A stretch of DNA of 36,171 bases from a virus: the IMG/VR virus record IMGVR_UViG_3300008450_000172, positions 1-36,171 of that record, one strand, 5' to 3'. Every line of letters begins with the position of its first letter. Position 1 is the first letter of the stretch. The translations under genes were made by a program, and so were the position numbers. Positions 14,309-21,956 of the stretch are shown one piece after another. Under the pieces are notes generated by a model, which was not told the origin of the DNA, ran no database searches, and saw nothing but the letters and a program-made list of their open reading frames with translations.

Positions 14309-14955
14309 CCGAAGAACCCGGCTGGGGTATAGCAGCCCGTGCGAGTGAATGAATCGACATTCATGATTGCGGGTTTGTACTGGCTGATGTTGCCCATCAA
14401 TGCGCGTTCTGCCCTGTCTAACTCGACGGGGATGCGCCCAATCACTACAGGGGCGATGCGCACCGCCAGAGCAGCACCCAGCGCGGATTTGTAGCCTGCG
14501 GGGGCGTAATACTCGGTGGACTCATCGACAAACGTAGCCACGGTGCCGCGAGTCTGAATCTTGATCGTTTGGCCGGTAGGTACGGGCCAGAGAAAAACCT
14601 TGTCCGCACCATCCTGCGCCCACACTTCAGGGCGTCCTGTGGTGTTGGGTGCGTACAGTTCATTGAACTGCTGCATAGTGATGGGGTCCATTGGGATGTT
14701 GTCAGCGGTAGCGCTCACAATCTCCGCGCCCACTGGCACAGAGGCCCAAGCACCCGCGCCTAGCGTGATATGTCCGCTTTGGGGGTTGCTGGTCAGGGTA
14801 CTCAGGAATAAATGAACGCTTTTGCCTGCGAGTTCATCCACCAGCAGATTCAAGCGCCGCATACCTAGCGCCACATCATCAGCGCTCAGGACTTCGCCGG
14901 GGCTTAGGCGGTTGCAACGCTCAAATGCGTCTTGGATTAACTCGATGGCTTTCAT
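14305..14955 (-). CDS. P22 gp4-like portal-tail adaptor (216 aa)
   Basis: Starts MKAIELIQDAFERCNRLSPG then ALGMRRLNLLVDELAGK, the helical N-terminus of the gp4 head-completion family; the middle (PMDPITMQQFNELY, RPEVWAQDGADKVFLWPVP) matches the beta part seen in relatives. It should form the ring below the portal. P22 gp4 is shorter (166 aa) and has muramidase activity; I see no clear catalytic signature here. Its ATG directly follows the stop of the 73-aa gene. Confidence 0.85.
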   Translation of the reverse strand: MKAIELIQDAFERCNRLSPGEVLSADDVALGMRRLNLLVDELAGKSVHLFLSTLTSNPQSGHITLGAGAWASVPVGAEIVSATADNIPMDPITMQQFNELYAPNTTGRPEVWAQDGADKVFLWPVPTGQTIKIQTRGTVATFVDESTEYYAPAGYKSALGAALAVRIAPVVIGRIPVELDRAERALMGNISQYKPAIMNVDSFTRTGCYTPAGFFG

Positions 14956-15177
14956 TTAGGCCTTGTCGATTTCGCTTTGCAGTCGTGCAGCCGACCAGCG
15001 TTTATCAACCTTGATGCCTTTGGACTCAGCCAAGGCAACAAGATCAACCTCTTCGGCTTCACCCTCTACGATGGGGGTAAGCGATGCGTGGGGGTGCTTG
15101 TCGTGTTCTTCCTTGCTGTCCACCACAAAAGAGCCGTCTTTCGTGAAGAGCCAGCGGGGGTATTCTTGATATGCCAT
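14956..15177 (-). CDS. Small head protein with HeH/LEM-like tail (73 aa)
   Basis: The N-terminus YPRWLFTKDGSFVVDSKEEH is a motif I associate with small head-region proteins encoded beside coat genes. The C-terminal 30 residues (LVALAESKGIKVDKRWSAAR then LQSEIDKA) look like a HeH/LEM helix-extension-helix. Probably a minor head or connector component. It follows the coat terminator and precedes the gp4-like gene. Confidence 0.7.
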   Translation of the reverse strand: MAYQEYPRWLFTKDGSFVVDSKEEHDKHPHASLTPIVEGEAEEVDLVALAESKGIKVDKRWSAARLQSEIDKA

Positions 15178-15190
15178 TGCTCACCTAGTT

Positions 15191-15220
15191 AAAAAAGTGG
15201 GCCAGCCGAAACCGGCCCAC
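15191..15220 (-). terminator. Intrinsic terminator after the coat gene
   Basis: On the - strand, GTGGGCC (15220-15214), a 10-base loop, GGCCCAC (15203-15197), then TTTTTT (15196-15191). It sits 26 bases past the coat stop and is probably leaky, giving more coat than tail mRNA. Confidence 0.85.
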
Positions 15221-15245
15221 AAGACTCACCACCAAGGAGAAACGT

Positions 15246-16457
15246 TTACTCGGTTACGCGAGCGCCGTGGTCAGGACGGACAGTCACTTGACCATAGAGC
15301 ACGTCGATACGGGTGTTTTCCACATCGGTCTGGCCGTTGCCAAAGGTCATCACGCGAATGCTGAACTCTGGGGTGCTGTAGGTGTAACCCTCGCACGATG
15401 CCAAGACTGGCAGTGGAACGAAGGCAGCAGCCACGGCATTCTTGTGGAACGCCAAGTTTTGACGGTAGGCCGTAGAAGCCGCGCCGCTCATGGTGCAAGG
15501 TGCGCTGTTTGCAGGCGAAGCGTTCACGGTGCCGATCACGCTGGAAGTCGTGGGGGTGATAGGCGGGTAAATGCCAATCGAACCAGTCGTGCCAGAGGCT
15601 GTGAAGTCAGCTGTCACTACAAAGCTGCGCAGGTTGGCCGCAGGATGGGCTGCACCGGTAATCGGGTGAACCGAGCGAGTCGCCGCGATGGTGAACACGG
15701 TGCCTTTGAGAATCGTCTGGCCCGAAGTCAGGCCGCCGATGTTCAGAGTGGAACCAGTTTGACCAGCGCCGTTAACTGTCCAGCCGGTAGCCGTGCCGTT
15801 GGTGTGAACTGGCAGAGATTGGTTCTCAAAGAACTTGAAGCCCTGTGTGTCACCCATAGAGCCGGTGGTGTACTGGTCGCCCACATCAGGACGGAACAGA
15901 GCGCGGTCAGCAGCCACCATCGAAGAGTTAACGTCGCTGGAAACCAAAGACACACGGTCGCCCATAGGAGCCATGAAGCGATTCAAAGCACCCCGAGCCG
16001 TGGCGAATGGAGCCACAGTCGAAGGGATGGTGCCGGGAGTGCCGTACACGTTAGCAAACGTGGAGTAGGCGGTTACCATCATGTCGGCTTCAACGGTAGA
16101 CACCAGCGATTGCACCGCAGGACGCAGCCATGTTTCGCGGAAGTCTGCAACGTCCATAACCTTCTCGCGGGCGGTGAAGGTCACGGGAACGTGGCGCTGC
16201 TTGTCAACGGTCAGAGATACGGAAGTCTCCACGTTGTCAGGGGCTGCGCCGCCGCCTGCAAAGTTGCTACCGGAGTAGGTAACAGGCACAGGGGGAATCT
16301 TGATCTTGACGGTAGAACCGGATTTGTAACCGGCTGTTTCCTTGCCCACATCGACTTCACGATTGCGGTTCAAGTTTTTGATGAAGTTGCCTTCTTCCAT
16401 GAAGATTTTGGCTGCTTCGCGGGCCACCATTTGGTGGGTAAGGGTCGTATTTGGCAT
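15246..16457 (-). CDS. Major capsid protein, P22 coat-like (403 aa)
   Basis: Builds the icosahedral shell. The start MPNTTLTHQMVAREAAKIFM and motifs EVDVGKETAGYKSGSTVKIK and DKQRHVPVTFTAREKVMDV match the P22 coat family (PF11651), as does the C-terminal VRPDHGARV. Length is near that of P22 gp5 (430). A Ser/Thr/Gly-rich middle section (VNGAGQTGSTLNIGGLTSG) corresponds to the inserted domain region. GGAGCTACAACATG gives a good start. The scaffold gene lies upstream and a strong terminator downstream. Confidence 0.92.
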   Translation of the reverse strand: MPNTTLTHQMVAREAAKIFMEEGNFIKNLNRNREVDVGKETAGYKSGSTVKIKIPPVPVTYSGSNFAGGGAAPDNVETSVSLTVDKQRHVPVTFTAREKVMDVADFRETWLRPAVQSLVSTVEADMMVTAYSTFANVYGTPGTIPSTVAPFATARGALNRFMAPMGDRVSLVSSDVNSSMVAADRALFRPDVGDQYTTGSMGDTQGFKFFENQSLPVHTNGTATGWTVNGAGQTGSTLNIGGLTSGQTILKGTVFTIAATRSVHPITGAAHPAANLRSFVVTADFTASGTTGSIGIYPPITPTTSSVIGTVNASPANSAPCTMSGAASTAYRQNLAFHKNAVAAAFVPLPVLASCEGYTYSTPEFSIRVMTFGNGQTDVENTRIDVLYGQVTVRPDHGARVTE

Positions 16458-16502
16458 GTTGTAGCTCCAGCGTCTCTCGACGTTTAAATGTGTTTAAAAA
16501 AT

Positions 16503-17309
16503 TCAGCGCTTGTTGCGTTTCGCCTCTTGGTGCTTTGCCCATTGAACGTCAGTCATCTTCGATTCATCAGGTTCAGCATTCACGCCACCACCTCGGATTG
16601 ATTCGAGCGGAGCGGGAACTTTCGAGGCACGGGGTTTTGACTTCTGCGACTCTGCGGACAATTGCAATTCAAGTTTGGCGATTGCTCGGCCTGCTTGTAC
16701 TGCGCCCATCTTGCTAATTCGCTCTGCCTCTTCCACGTTGTCAGGGTCTGCGAGCCATTCAATGACTTTGGCTGGTTCGTCGGCTTCAAAGACTGCTTCA
16801 ATGGCTGGCTTGGGCCTACCGCTACGGTCTGTGAGTCCTCCAAACGCTTCATCCAAATCAGATGAAACTTCGTCAAATCGCTCTTTACCCCACGTTTTCT
16901 CAAGCGACGTAATAACACCCTGTCGGCGCTCACTCTCGGCCTTTTCGCTTTGAATAGTCGGTGCGAGCTTTTGGGCTTCAGCTTTGACCAATTCGGCAAT
17001 TTGGGCCTTTGTCAGCGTCAGAGGTTCGCTGTCGTCTGTGTCTTGATTGTTGGGATTTTTTACGCCTCGGGTCAACTGCTCCCGAAGCAAAGCAGCCTCT
17101 GCGCGAGCTTCTTCACGCTGTCGCGTCTTACGATCAAGGCCGCGCCGCAAACGCTCAATTTCGCGCTGCTCTGGCGTCTTTTCGGCCTTTTGCTCTTTCT
17201 GTTCTTCCTCTGTGCCAGCTTCGACCTCTGCTCCTTCAACTTGGGTTGTTTCGGGGTCAGGGCTTGCCGCTGGTTCGTTGTTGGCAATGCTCAGTTCTTC
17301 AGTGGACAC
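16503..17309 (-). CDS. Scaffolding protein candidate (268 aa)
   Basis: GTG start at 17309 with AGGAG and 5-nt spacing. The product is highly charged and helical: an acidic N-terminus (PETTQVEGAEVEAGTEEEQK), a long Lys/Arg/Glu coiled coil (EIERLRRGLDRKTRQREEAR), and a basic C-terminus (VQWAKHQEAKRNKR) like the coat-binding tail of P22 gp8 (303 aa). The location right before coat, the size and the composition support scaffolding; sequence alone does not prove it. Confidence 0.82.
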   Translation of the reverse strand: MSTEELSIANNEPAASPDPETTQVEGAEVEAGTEEEQKEQKAEKTPEQREIERLRRGLDRKTRQREEARAEAALLREQLTRGVKNPNNQDTDDSEPLTLTKAQIAELVKAEAQKLAPTIQSEKAESERRQGVITSLEKTWGKERFDEVSSDLDEAFGGLTDRSGRPKPAIEAVFEADEPAKVIEWLADPDNVEEAERISKMGAVQAGRAIAKLELQLSAESQKSKPRASKVPAPLESIRGGGVNAEPDESKMTDVQWAKHQEAKRNKR

Positions 17310-17423
17310 AAATGCTCCTATGGTCTTTGCACTCTCTCAAGTCACCAGAGAGGCAGCGGCGCTTTGCAGCGTTCGCGGTTAGCAGGGTGATCTGCGTGGA
17401 ATCTTCGTGCTGAGGGGAGAGGT
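17310..17423. other. Non-coding gap upstream of scaffold
   Basis: 114 bases between the SGNH gene and scaffold. On the - strand it contains CTCTC and GAGAG arms separated by nine bases, a further G+C-rich segment, and the scaffold ribosome site. It has no T run and no convincing ORF. It may set the level of scaffold and coat mRNA. Confidence 0.4.
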
Positions 17424-18905
17424 TTAGAAGCCTTGCAATGCCGAAACGACAGTGGCTGCAATCGCCGTGTAACCGGCATCATTAAAGTGCAGGTTGTCCC
17501 CTGAGTTGTACGCGGGAAGCATGTTGAAAGCGCCGTCAGACACAGTGGCGTTTGTGTCGATAGTGAATAGATACCTGCTTGGCCTGAGTGCCTTCACGCG
17601 GTTAACGATGGTCATAGCGTTTGGGTATGTGGCCGCGCTGGCACAAAGTGGCGTCCGCAGAATGAAAGTTACCTTGCGTTGGCGACACCATTCCGCAGCG
17701 GCCATGATTGCGCCCCAAGCAGTGTTTGCCGCTGCAAGTGTGCTTCCATCGTTTGGCGACCAAGCCCCCATAGTGACAAACGCAGGGTTGTACGCGGTAA
17801 CAAAGTTCTTCATTGTCGCGATTGAATCAACGGTCTTTTGTCCGCTGTTCGCAAGGCTTATGAAATTCACAGTCCCATTGAGGAAGTTTGCACGAATAGG
17901 CCACCCCATGTAGCCAGACGCAGAGCTAAGGCCAGCATCACGGCTATCACCGAAAACCGCCCCTGTAATCTTTCGAGTAGCAGACCCGACCAAAACGCCA
18001 ACGATGCAGCTTGGAAGGCTCGCGTTATCCGCTGGAGTATTCGCGCCTGGTGTAGTGGACCAGTTCGCGTTCGCGTTGTAAACCCCTGCCACCTGTGCGC
18101 CGCCATTGGCCGGGTCTGTGTTGATGGCCGTCACTTGCCCAGACCAATTGCCCTTAAAAAGAATTGTTCTAGGGCTTCCGCTTGTTGCGAGGGTTTCAAT
18201 CACCCGAATCAGCTTAGATGTGCCCGAATCAGACCGAGCCAAAGAAGCAACGGGAATCGGGTCGGCCACAGCGATGCTTGGCACGACCTGACCGCCTGCG
18301 CCAGTTGTTGCCGCAGCGAGCGTGAATGAAGCCGATCCGCTGACTGTGCCAGCCGTCCATGTGAGGGTGTTTTGCACTGCCTTGTGCGCCCCAGCAGGGG
18401 CCACAGTGAACCCCGATACCGTCAGCGATTGCGTTGTGTCGTAGTTGGCAAAAACAGGCGACACAAAGTAGAAGTCATCGGGCACGGAAAACTCCATGTC
18501 ATCGGACCAATTCTGACCGGCTGCAACAGATTGCGATGAAGTCGTGGCGGTTGCACAGATGAATGCTGCGGTAATCTGGGCGCAATCTGACAATTCAATA
18601 TTCACCGCCCCGCCAGTCGGTTTTACCAAGCTAACCCCCCCGCTGGAAGGATTGGTTTTCACCTCCGCAAACACAGCCCCCTCATACGAGGGCGAACCAG
18701 ACAGCGAACGAAACGTTACCACTGTGCCATCAACCAGAGGCCCAATGTCCACCGTTTCATTCAGCACCAGCCGAGAGCCACTAGAGCCGCCCGGACCCAC
18801 CCAATCGACCATCATTCGGTCACCCGCAGCGCAGGTAACGGGCACTGATTGCCCCGGCGTTGTAATCGTGAGGGTTGCTACTGACGGGGCGACAAGTGTA
18901 GGCAT
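17424..18905 (-). CDS. SGNH/GDSL hydrolase-domain protein in the head cluster (493 aa)
   Basis: N-terminal residues 1-300 are Ser/Thr/Ala/Gly-rich beta segments in two or three sandwich-like units (TLTITTPGQSVPVTCAAGDR, FSVPDDFYFVSPVFANYD, LTWTAGTVSGSASFTLAA). Residues 312-493 form an SGNH hydrolase: GDS 319-321 (Ser321), NSG 353-355, WSPND with Asn385, and D470-N-L-H473. All blocks are present, so it should be active, probably as an esterase or deacetylase. The ATG overlaps the portal stop (TAATG). P22 has no gene here; a capsid decoration, vertex fibre or tail appendage is possible. Confidence 0.85.
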   Translation of the reverse strand: MPTLVAPSVATLTITTPGQSVPVTCAAGDRMMVDWVGPGGSSGSRLVLNETVDIGPLVDGTVVTFRSLSGSPSYEGAVFAEVKTNPSSGGVSLVKPTGGAVNIELSDCAQITAAFICATATTSSQSVAAGQNWSDDMEFSVPDDFYFVSPVFANYDTTQSLTVSGFTVAPAGAHKAVQNTLTWTAGTVSGSASFTLAAATTGAGGQVVPSIAVADPIPVASLARSDSGTSKLIRVIETLATSGSPRTILFKGNWSGQVTAINTDPANGGAQVAGVYNANANWSTTPGANTPADNASLPSCIVGVLVGSATRKITGAVFGDSRDAGLSSASGYMGWPIRANFLNGTVNFISLANSGQKTVDSIATMKNFVTAYNPAFVTMGAWSPNDGSTLAAANTAWGAIMAAAEWCRQRKVTFILRTPLCASAATYPNAMTIVNRVKALRPSRYLFTIDTNATVSDGAFNMLPAYNSGDNLHFNDAGYTAIAATVVSALQGF

Positions 18906-21070
18906 TACATCATTCCTTCATTGGGTTCTGTGGGTTCGATTGCCTGCTCCATTTGTGGCTCGGCAATGTCGGGAAACTGCATAGGCTCGGGCTGCTCCAT
19001 CGGCAAACCGCCCTGCCATGCTTCGGGGTCTTGCGGCATAGGCTGCTCATCGCCTAGCGGCTGTTCGCTGGTCAGCATCTTGTTAATCAAGTCGCCCACC
19101 ACCGCCTCAATCTGGTCAACGTTTGCGCCGGTTACCTTCAGACGGTCTGTCTCAGCCTTGAACCAGTCAATCTCTAGCGCTTCTTCCTTCACCTTTGCGG
19201 TGCGCTCTGCTTCGTTGGCACGTTGCTCGGCTTCGTCTGCGTCTTGCTGTGCGTCGTGGGCGTGTTGGATGGCCTCTTGCAGCGCTTCCTTCAACTGTTT
19301 GACCTGTTGGGCCAATGCTGCGGGGGCTGGTGCGTCCTCGTGGCCTTCGGGCTGCAAAATAGCCTTGACCGGAGCCGGTGCCATTGCTGCCATTGCCTGC
19401 GCGAACTTGTCGGAGCCGGGGAAATCCAGCGTCTGCGCCCAAAACGGTGCAACAGTCGGAGCAAGTTCGGGATTGCCGCGCATGATTTCGCCAAACGCTG
19501 CATTCGTCTGAGTGCGCTGGGTACTGTAGCTTGCGCCAACAACGACACGAACGGAGTATTTGCCCACGTTCGGGTTAATCGTCACGCCGTCAGTCGTGCT
19601 GCGGTTGAAAGCTTGCTTTTGTTCTGGGTCGTAAGTCACCCGCCCCGCAGAGCCATCCACACCAATGATGGGCTGGCTGCGTCGTGTGTCGCTCAGTCGT
19701 GCGTCCATCTGCATCACGATAGAGCCGACATGCCCAAGACTCGCGGCCATGTGCGCCGGGAAATGCGCGGTAGATGCTTCGCCCTGCTGCTTGCGTGATT
19801 CGATAGCTACGCCGCTTGTCTCGTTGCTGGCTGCGCCCAAGTTTGCTTGGTACATGCCGATTGACGCTTGAATGTCACGCAATGCGCTCTCTGCGCCTGA
19901 TGCATGGTCAACCAGCGAAGAACCCACCTTGACAAGCGTAGGCGCTTGAATCGGGCCGAGGTCGTCCATGTCCTTGTATGGCAAGAAAGCACGGCGCTCA
20001 ACGTGTGCTTTGTCCCACAGCTCTTCAATGCCTGAGACTGCGCGAGTAGATGCCAGCAACTGCGCACCGGGCATCATCAATTCGCTCTTGTGATAGTTGT
20101 AGGCCTGCTGTGCAGACCGTGCGCGGCGAGGGATGCCGCAGTACTTCATACGGCCATCAGCGAAACCGACATAGCCATACACCGGCACGATGCCGATAGC
20201 GTCTGCCTGGTACTCGGACTCTTCCAGAATGTCAGCGCCACTCATGCGCCGCCACTTCACAACCTGCGTCTTATCGCTGTAATTGCGCAAGAACCCAAGC
20301 TGATAGCCTGCTTCTTTGCAAGCGGCCCAATAGTCATCCTCTGTGTCGCTGGCTTCTTGCCCGTCAGCGCCCACATACACAATCATGTTGCGGGTGGTCT
20401 GCTCTTTAAACCACTGCTCGGCCACCAAAACAGACTTGCGGTCTGTGTCGTAGCGCTGCGAGTCCAAAGCGCCAAAATCTACCGCTTCCTTATTCTTCCA
20501 TCGCTGCTTGAACGACGAAATGGACATGCTGGACATGATGAAACCCCAATCAGCGTCTGAGCCGTCTGTCTCTACAGACCAGCTATCAAACACCACCTTT
20601 AGCGGGTCAGGCTCGGAGCCAATGCGGGGTTCTTGCCAGCCTAGAGCGCGATCTACATAGACAGGGCGCACGACAAGATAGCCAACACCTGTACGGGCTG
20701 CGCTTGTCAATGCTCGGGCGTAGTGCTGGCTGGCCTTGGATGCGTGTTCGATGTGGCGAAAGCGCCCGTCGATCTGCTCTGCGGCCTTCTTATCAGCGCC
20801 ACCAGCTACAGGGATGGCGTGAATCGCGGGGGGCTGCTTTTCGACTTGCCCCGCCACGTTTGCGACGTATTGCCCTGTCTGATCGTTAACCAGACATGGG
20901 CGCTTGCCTCCGGGGTCGTTTTCGCGCTGATGGCGAACTTTCTCATCCCACTGTTGAGGGTCTGACGGGTCACTAAAGGCTAGATCTTCCTCGATCTGGA
21001 CGCGCTGCTCCCTCTGGGCGTCCAAACCATCTTGATAAAGCTTTTGCGCTTCAATGAGCGCGTCAGACAT
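18905..21070 (-). CDS. Portal protein, P22 gp1-like (721 aa)
   Basis: Dodecameric channel for DNA packaging and ejection. The N-terminus (EDLAFSDPSDPQQWDEKVR then PCLVNDQTGQYVANVAGQVE), the stretch LTSAARTGVGYLVVRPVYVD and VFDSWSVETDGSDADWGF are typical of the P22 portal family, and length matches P22 gp1 (725). The C-terminus is a long Glu/Ala coiled coil (KQLKEALQEAIQHAHDAQQD), fitting the P22-type barrel. Its first 91 bases overlap the preceding small gene, and no strong ribosome site is seen, so translation may be coupled or controlled by the hairpins at 21119-21161. Confidence 0.93.
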   Translation of the reverse strand: MSDALIEAQKLYQDGLDAQREQRVQIEEDLAFSDPSDPQQWDEKVRHQRENDPGGKRPCLVNDQTGQYVANVAGQVEKQPPAIHAIPVAGGADKKAAEQIDGRFRHIEHASKASQHYARALTSAARTGVGYLVVRPVYVDRALGWQEPRIGSEPDPLKVVFDSWSVETDGSDADWGFIMSSMSISSFKQRWKNKEAVDFGALDSQRYDTDRKSVLVAEQWFKEQTTRNMIVYVGADGQEASDTEDDYWAACKEAGYQLGFLRNYSDKTQVVKWRRMSGADILEESEYQADAIGIVPVYGYVGFADGRMKYCGIPRRARSAQQAYNYHKSELMMPGAQLLASTRAVSGIEELWDKAHVERRAFLPYKDMDDLGPIQAPTLVKVGSSLVDHASGAESALRDIQASIGMYQANLGAASNETSGVAIESRKQQGEASTAHFPAHMAASLGHVGSIVMQMDARLSDTRRSQPIIGVDGSAGRVTYDPEQKQAFNRSTTDGVTINPNVGKYSVRVVVGASYSTQRTQTNAAFGEIMRGNPELAPTVAPFWAQTLDFPGSDKFAQAMAAMAPAPVKAILQPEGHEDAPAPAALAQQVKQLKEALQEAIQHAHDAQQDADEAEQRANEAERTAKVKEEALEIDWFKAETDRLKVTGANVDQIEAVVGDLINKMLTSEQPLGDEQPMPQDPEAWQGGLPMEQPEPMQFPDIAEPQMEQAIEPTEPNEGMM

Positions 21071-21354
21071 TGAAAACTTTCATCGGGCGTTATCCAACGT
21101 TGCGATGTGGGGGAGAGTAAGGGTTTTTTACATAAACGCATCAACCCTTTTTGAGGGTTACGGCATTGCCTCACCGCAAGCCGCAGCGCGTCGCCATCGT
21201 CTGTGAGTGGACGCCAAAATACAAGCACTGGCTGCTCATTGACAAACTCAGGTTCAATCGAAGAAACAATTGCCCCTCCTTTGGAGTCATCCAGAAACTT
21301 ACCAGCGATCCCCGCAGCCTTGGCCGCCTTCTCCAATAGCTCACGATCATTCAT
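20980..21354 (-). CDS. Small phage protein with overlong tail (124 aa)
   Basis: Residues 1-62 (MNDRELLEKAAKAAGIAGKF, FWRPLTDDGDALRLAV) match a widespread small phage protein marked by W-x-PLTDDGDALRLA. Beyond residue 65 the composition turns basic and Ser-rich, and the reading frame runs through alternative hairpins and 91 bases into portal in another frame. The last third may therefore be a read-through tail after a lost stop or frameshift. Start is by ATGA overlap at 21351-21354. Confidence 0.65.
   Translation of the reverse strand: MNDRELLEKAAKAAGIAGKFLDDSKGGAIVSSIEPEFVNEQPVLVFWRPLTDDGDALRLAVRQCRNPQKGLMRLCKKPLLSPTSQRWITPDESFQCLTRSLKRKSFIKMVWTPRGSSASRSRKI
21119..21161. promoter_or_regulatory. 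Three-arm mutually exclusive hairpins upstream of portal
   Basis: On the + strand: arm A AAGGGTT (21119-21125), arm B AACCCTT (21143-21149), arm C AGGGTTAC (21154-21161). B can pair with A (17-base loop) or with C (5-base loop TTTTG), not both. In the - strand mRNA the structure lies about 50 nt before the portal ATG. No T run follows on that strand, so translational or decay control fits better than termination. Confidence 0.5.
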
Positions 21355-21527
21355 AGCTTCCCCCTTGTTTGCTCAATAGCCTCATCCAGCAAGCGCTTTG
21401 CCCAGCGACTACCGCCTAGCTCATCCCACTTAGCCTTTTGCTCGTCAGTCAGCCGCGCCTTGACGATGTGTCGGGCAGGGTTGTCCAATGGTGGACGCCC
21501 TGCGCCCTCTCGTTTTCCGCCTTTCAT
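21351..21527 (-). CDS. Small basic DNA-binding-like protein (58 aa)
   Basis: ATG at 21527 in an ATGA overlap. The N-terminus MKGGKREGAGRPPLDNPAR is the GAGRPP AT-hook-like segment that precedes ribbon-helix-helix or small helical domains in many phage and plasmid proteins. VKARLTDEQKAKWDELGGSR then WAKRLLDEAI fits a short DNA-binding module. It may regulate late genes; no target is evident. Confidence 0.68.
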   Translation of the reverse strand: MKGGKREGAGRPPLDNPARHIVKARLTDEQKAKWDELGGSRWAKRLLDEAIEQTRGKL

Positions 21528-21667
21528 GCTGGCTTGTAGTTCTCTGCATAGTCGCAGCGACCCATGCAGCGCTTGAAGTCGTCCTCTGTCTCGCTTACCC
21601 ATACCTTGCCATCTTGATAGGGGGCAATGTAGACAGTGCAGCCGGTGGTGATGTTGATTGCTTTCAT
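21524..21667 (-). CDS. Hypothetical small protein (47 aa)
   Basis: ATG at 21667 with AAGGCGG upstream; the frame extends to 21712 but without that site. The product (MKAINITTGCTVYIAPYQDG, FKRCMGRCDY) is soluble, with three cysteines. Family not recognised. ATGA overlap with the next gene. Confidence 0.6.
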   Translation of the reverse strand: MKAINITTGCTVYIAPYQDGKVWVSETEDDFKRCMGRCDYAENYKPA

Positions 21668-21680
21668 GATTTGCCGCCTT

Positions 21681-21869
21681 TCAGAGTGACCAAATCGCAT
21701 CGAGATCATCAAAGGTTGCGCGAGTTACCCAAGAGCCGTCCGCAAAGAAATATGTCTTTTCTACATCGTCGTGAATCTCGATTGACACTGACTGAGATTC
21801 GCACATTTGAATTGCCTGCGCCTCGAAACCGCCGTCACGCAATTCGATGATGTTTTCTGCTGTGGTCAT
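21681..21869 (-). CDS. Hypothetical acidic protein (62 aa)
   Basis: AAGGGGA lies 6 bases before the ATG at 21869; the in-frame ATG at 21875 directly abuts that site and is less likely. The product has AENIIELRDGGFEAQAIQMC and IEIHDDVEKTYFFADG and ends in an acidic segment. No domain seen. It is the first gene after a good promoter (21902-21930), leading the portal-head transcript. Confidence 0.65.
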   Translation of the reverse strand: MTTAENIIELRDGGFEAQAIQMCESQSVSIEIHDDVEKTYFFADGSWVTRATFDDLDAIWSL

Positions 21870-21901
21870 CTTCATTCCCCTTAGTGTGTTGCGTTGAATG
21901 A

Positions 21902-21930
21902 ATTGTAAGGCCCACAACAAACAATTGCAA
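21902..21930 (-). promoter_or_regulatory. Probable promoter for the portal-head gene block
   Basis: On the - strand, TTGCAA (21930-21925), a 17-bp spacer, TACAAT (21907-21902). This is the strongest housekeeping-type promoter I see in the late region. It lies in the only real gap between TerL and the following small genes. Confidence 0.6.
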
Positions 21931-21956
21931 TCAGTATTTGCAACCGTTCGTCGGAT

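Noticed and set aside
15267-16487. 406-codon + strand frame antisense to the coat gene
   Set aside because: It mirrors the coat gene codon pattern, is low in hydrophobic residues and rich in Arg/His/Gly, and has no start site; the coat protein is certain.
16580-16999. 139-codon - strand frame inside the scaffold gene
   Set aside because: It is a shifted frame of the Lys/Glu-rich scaffold sequence with no ribosome site and no domain-like pattern.
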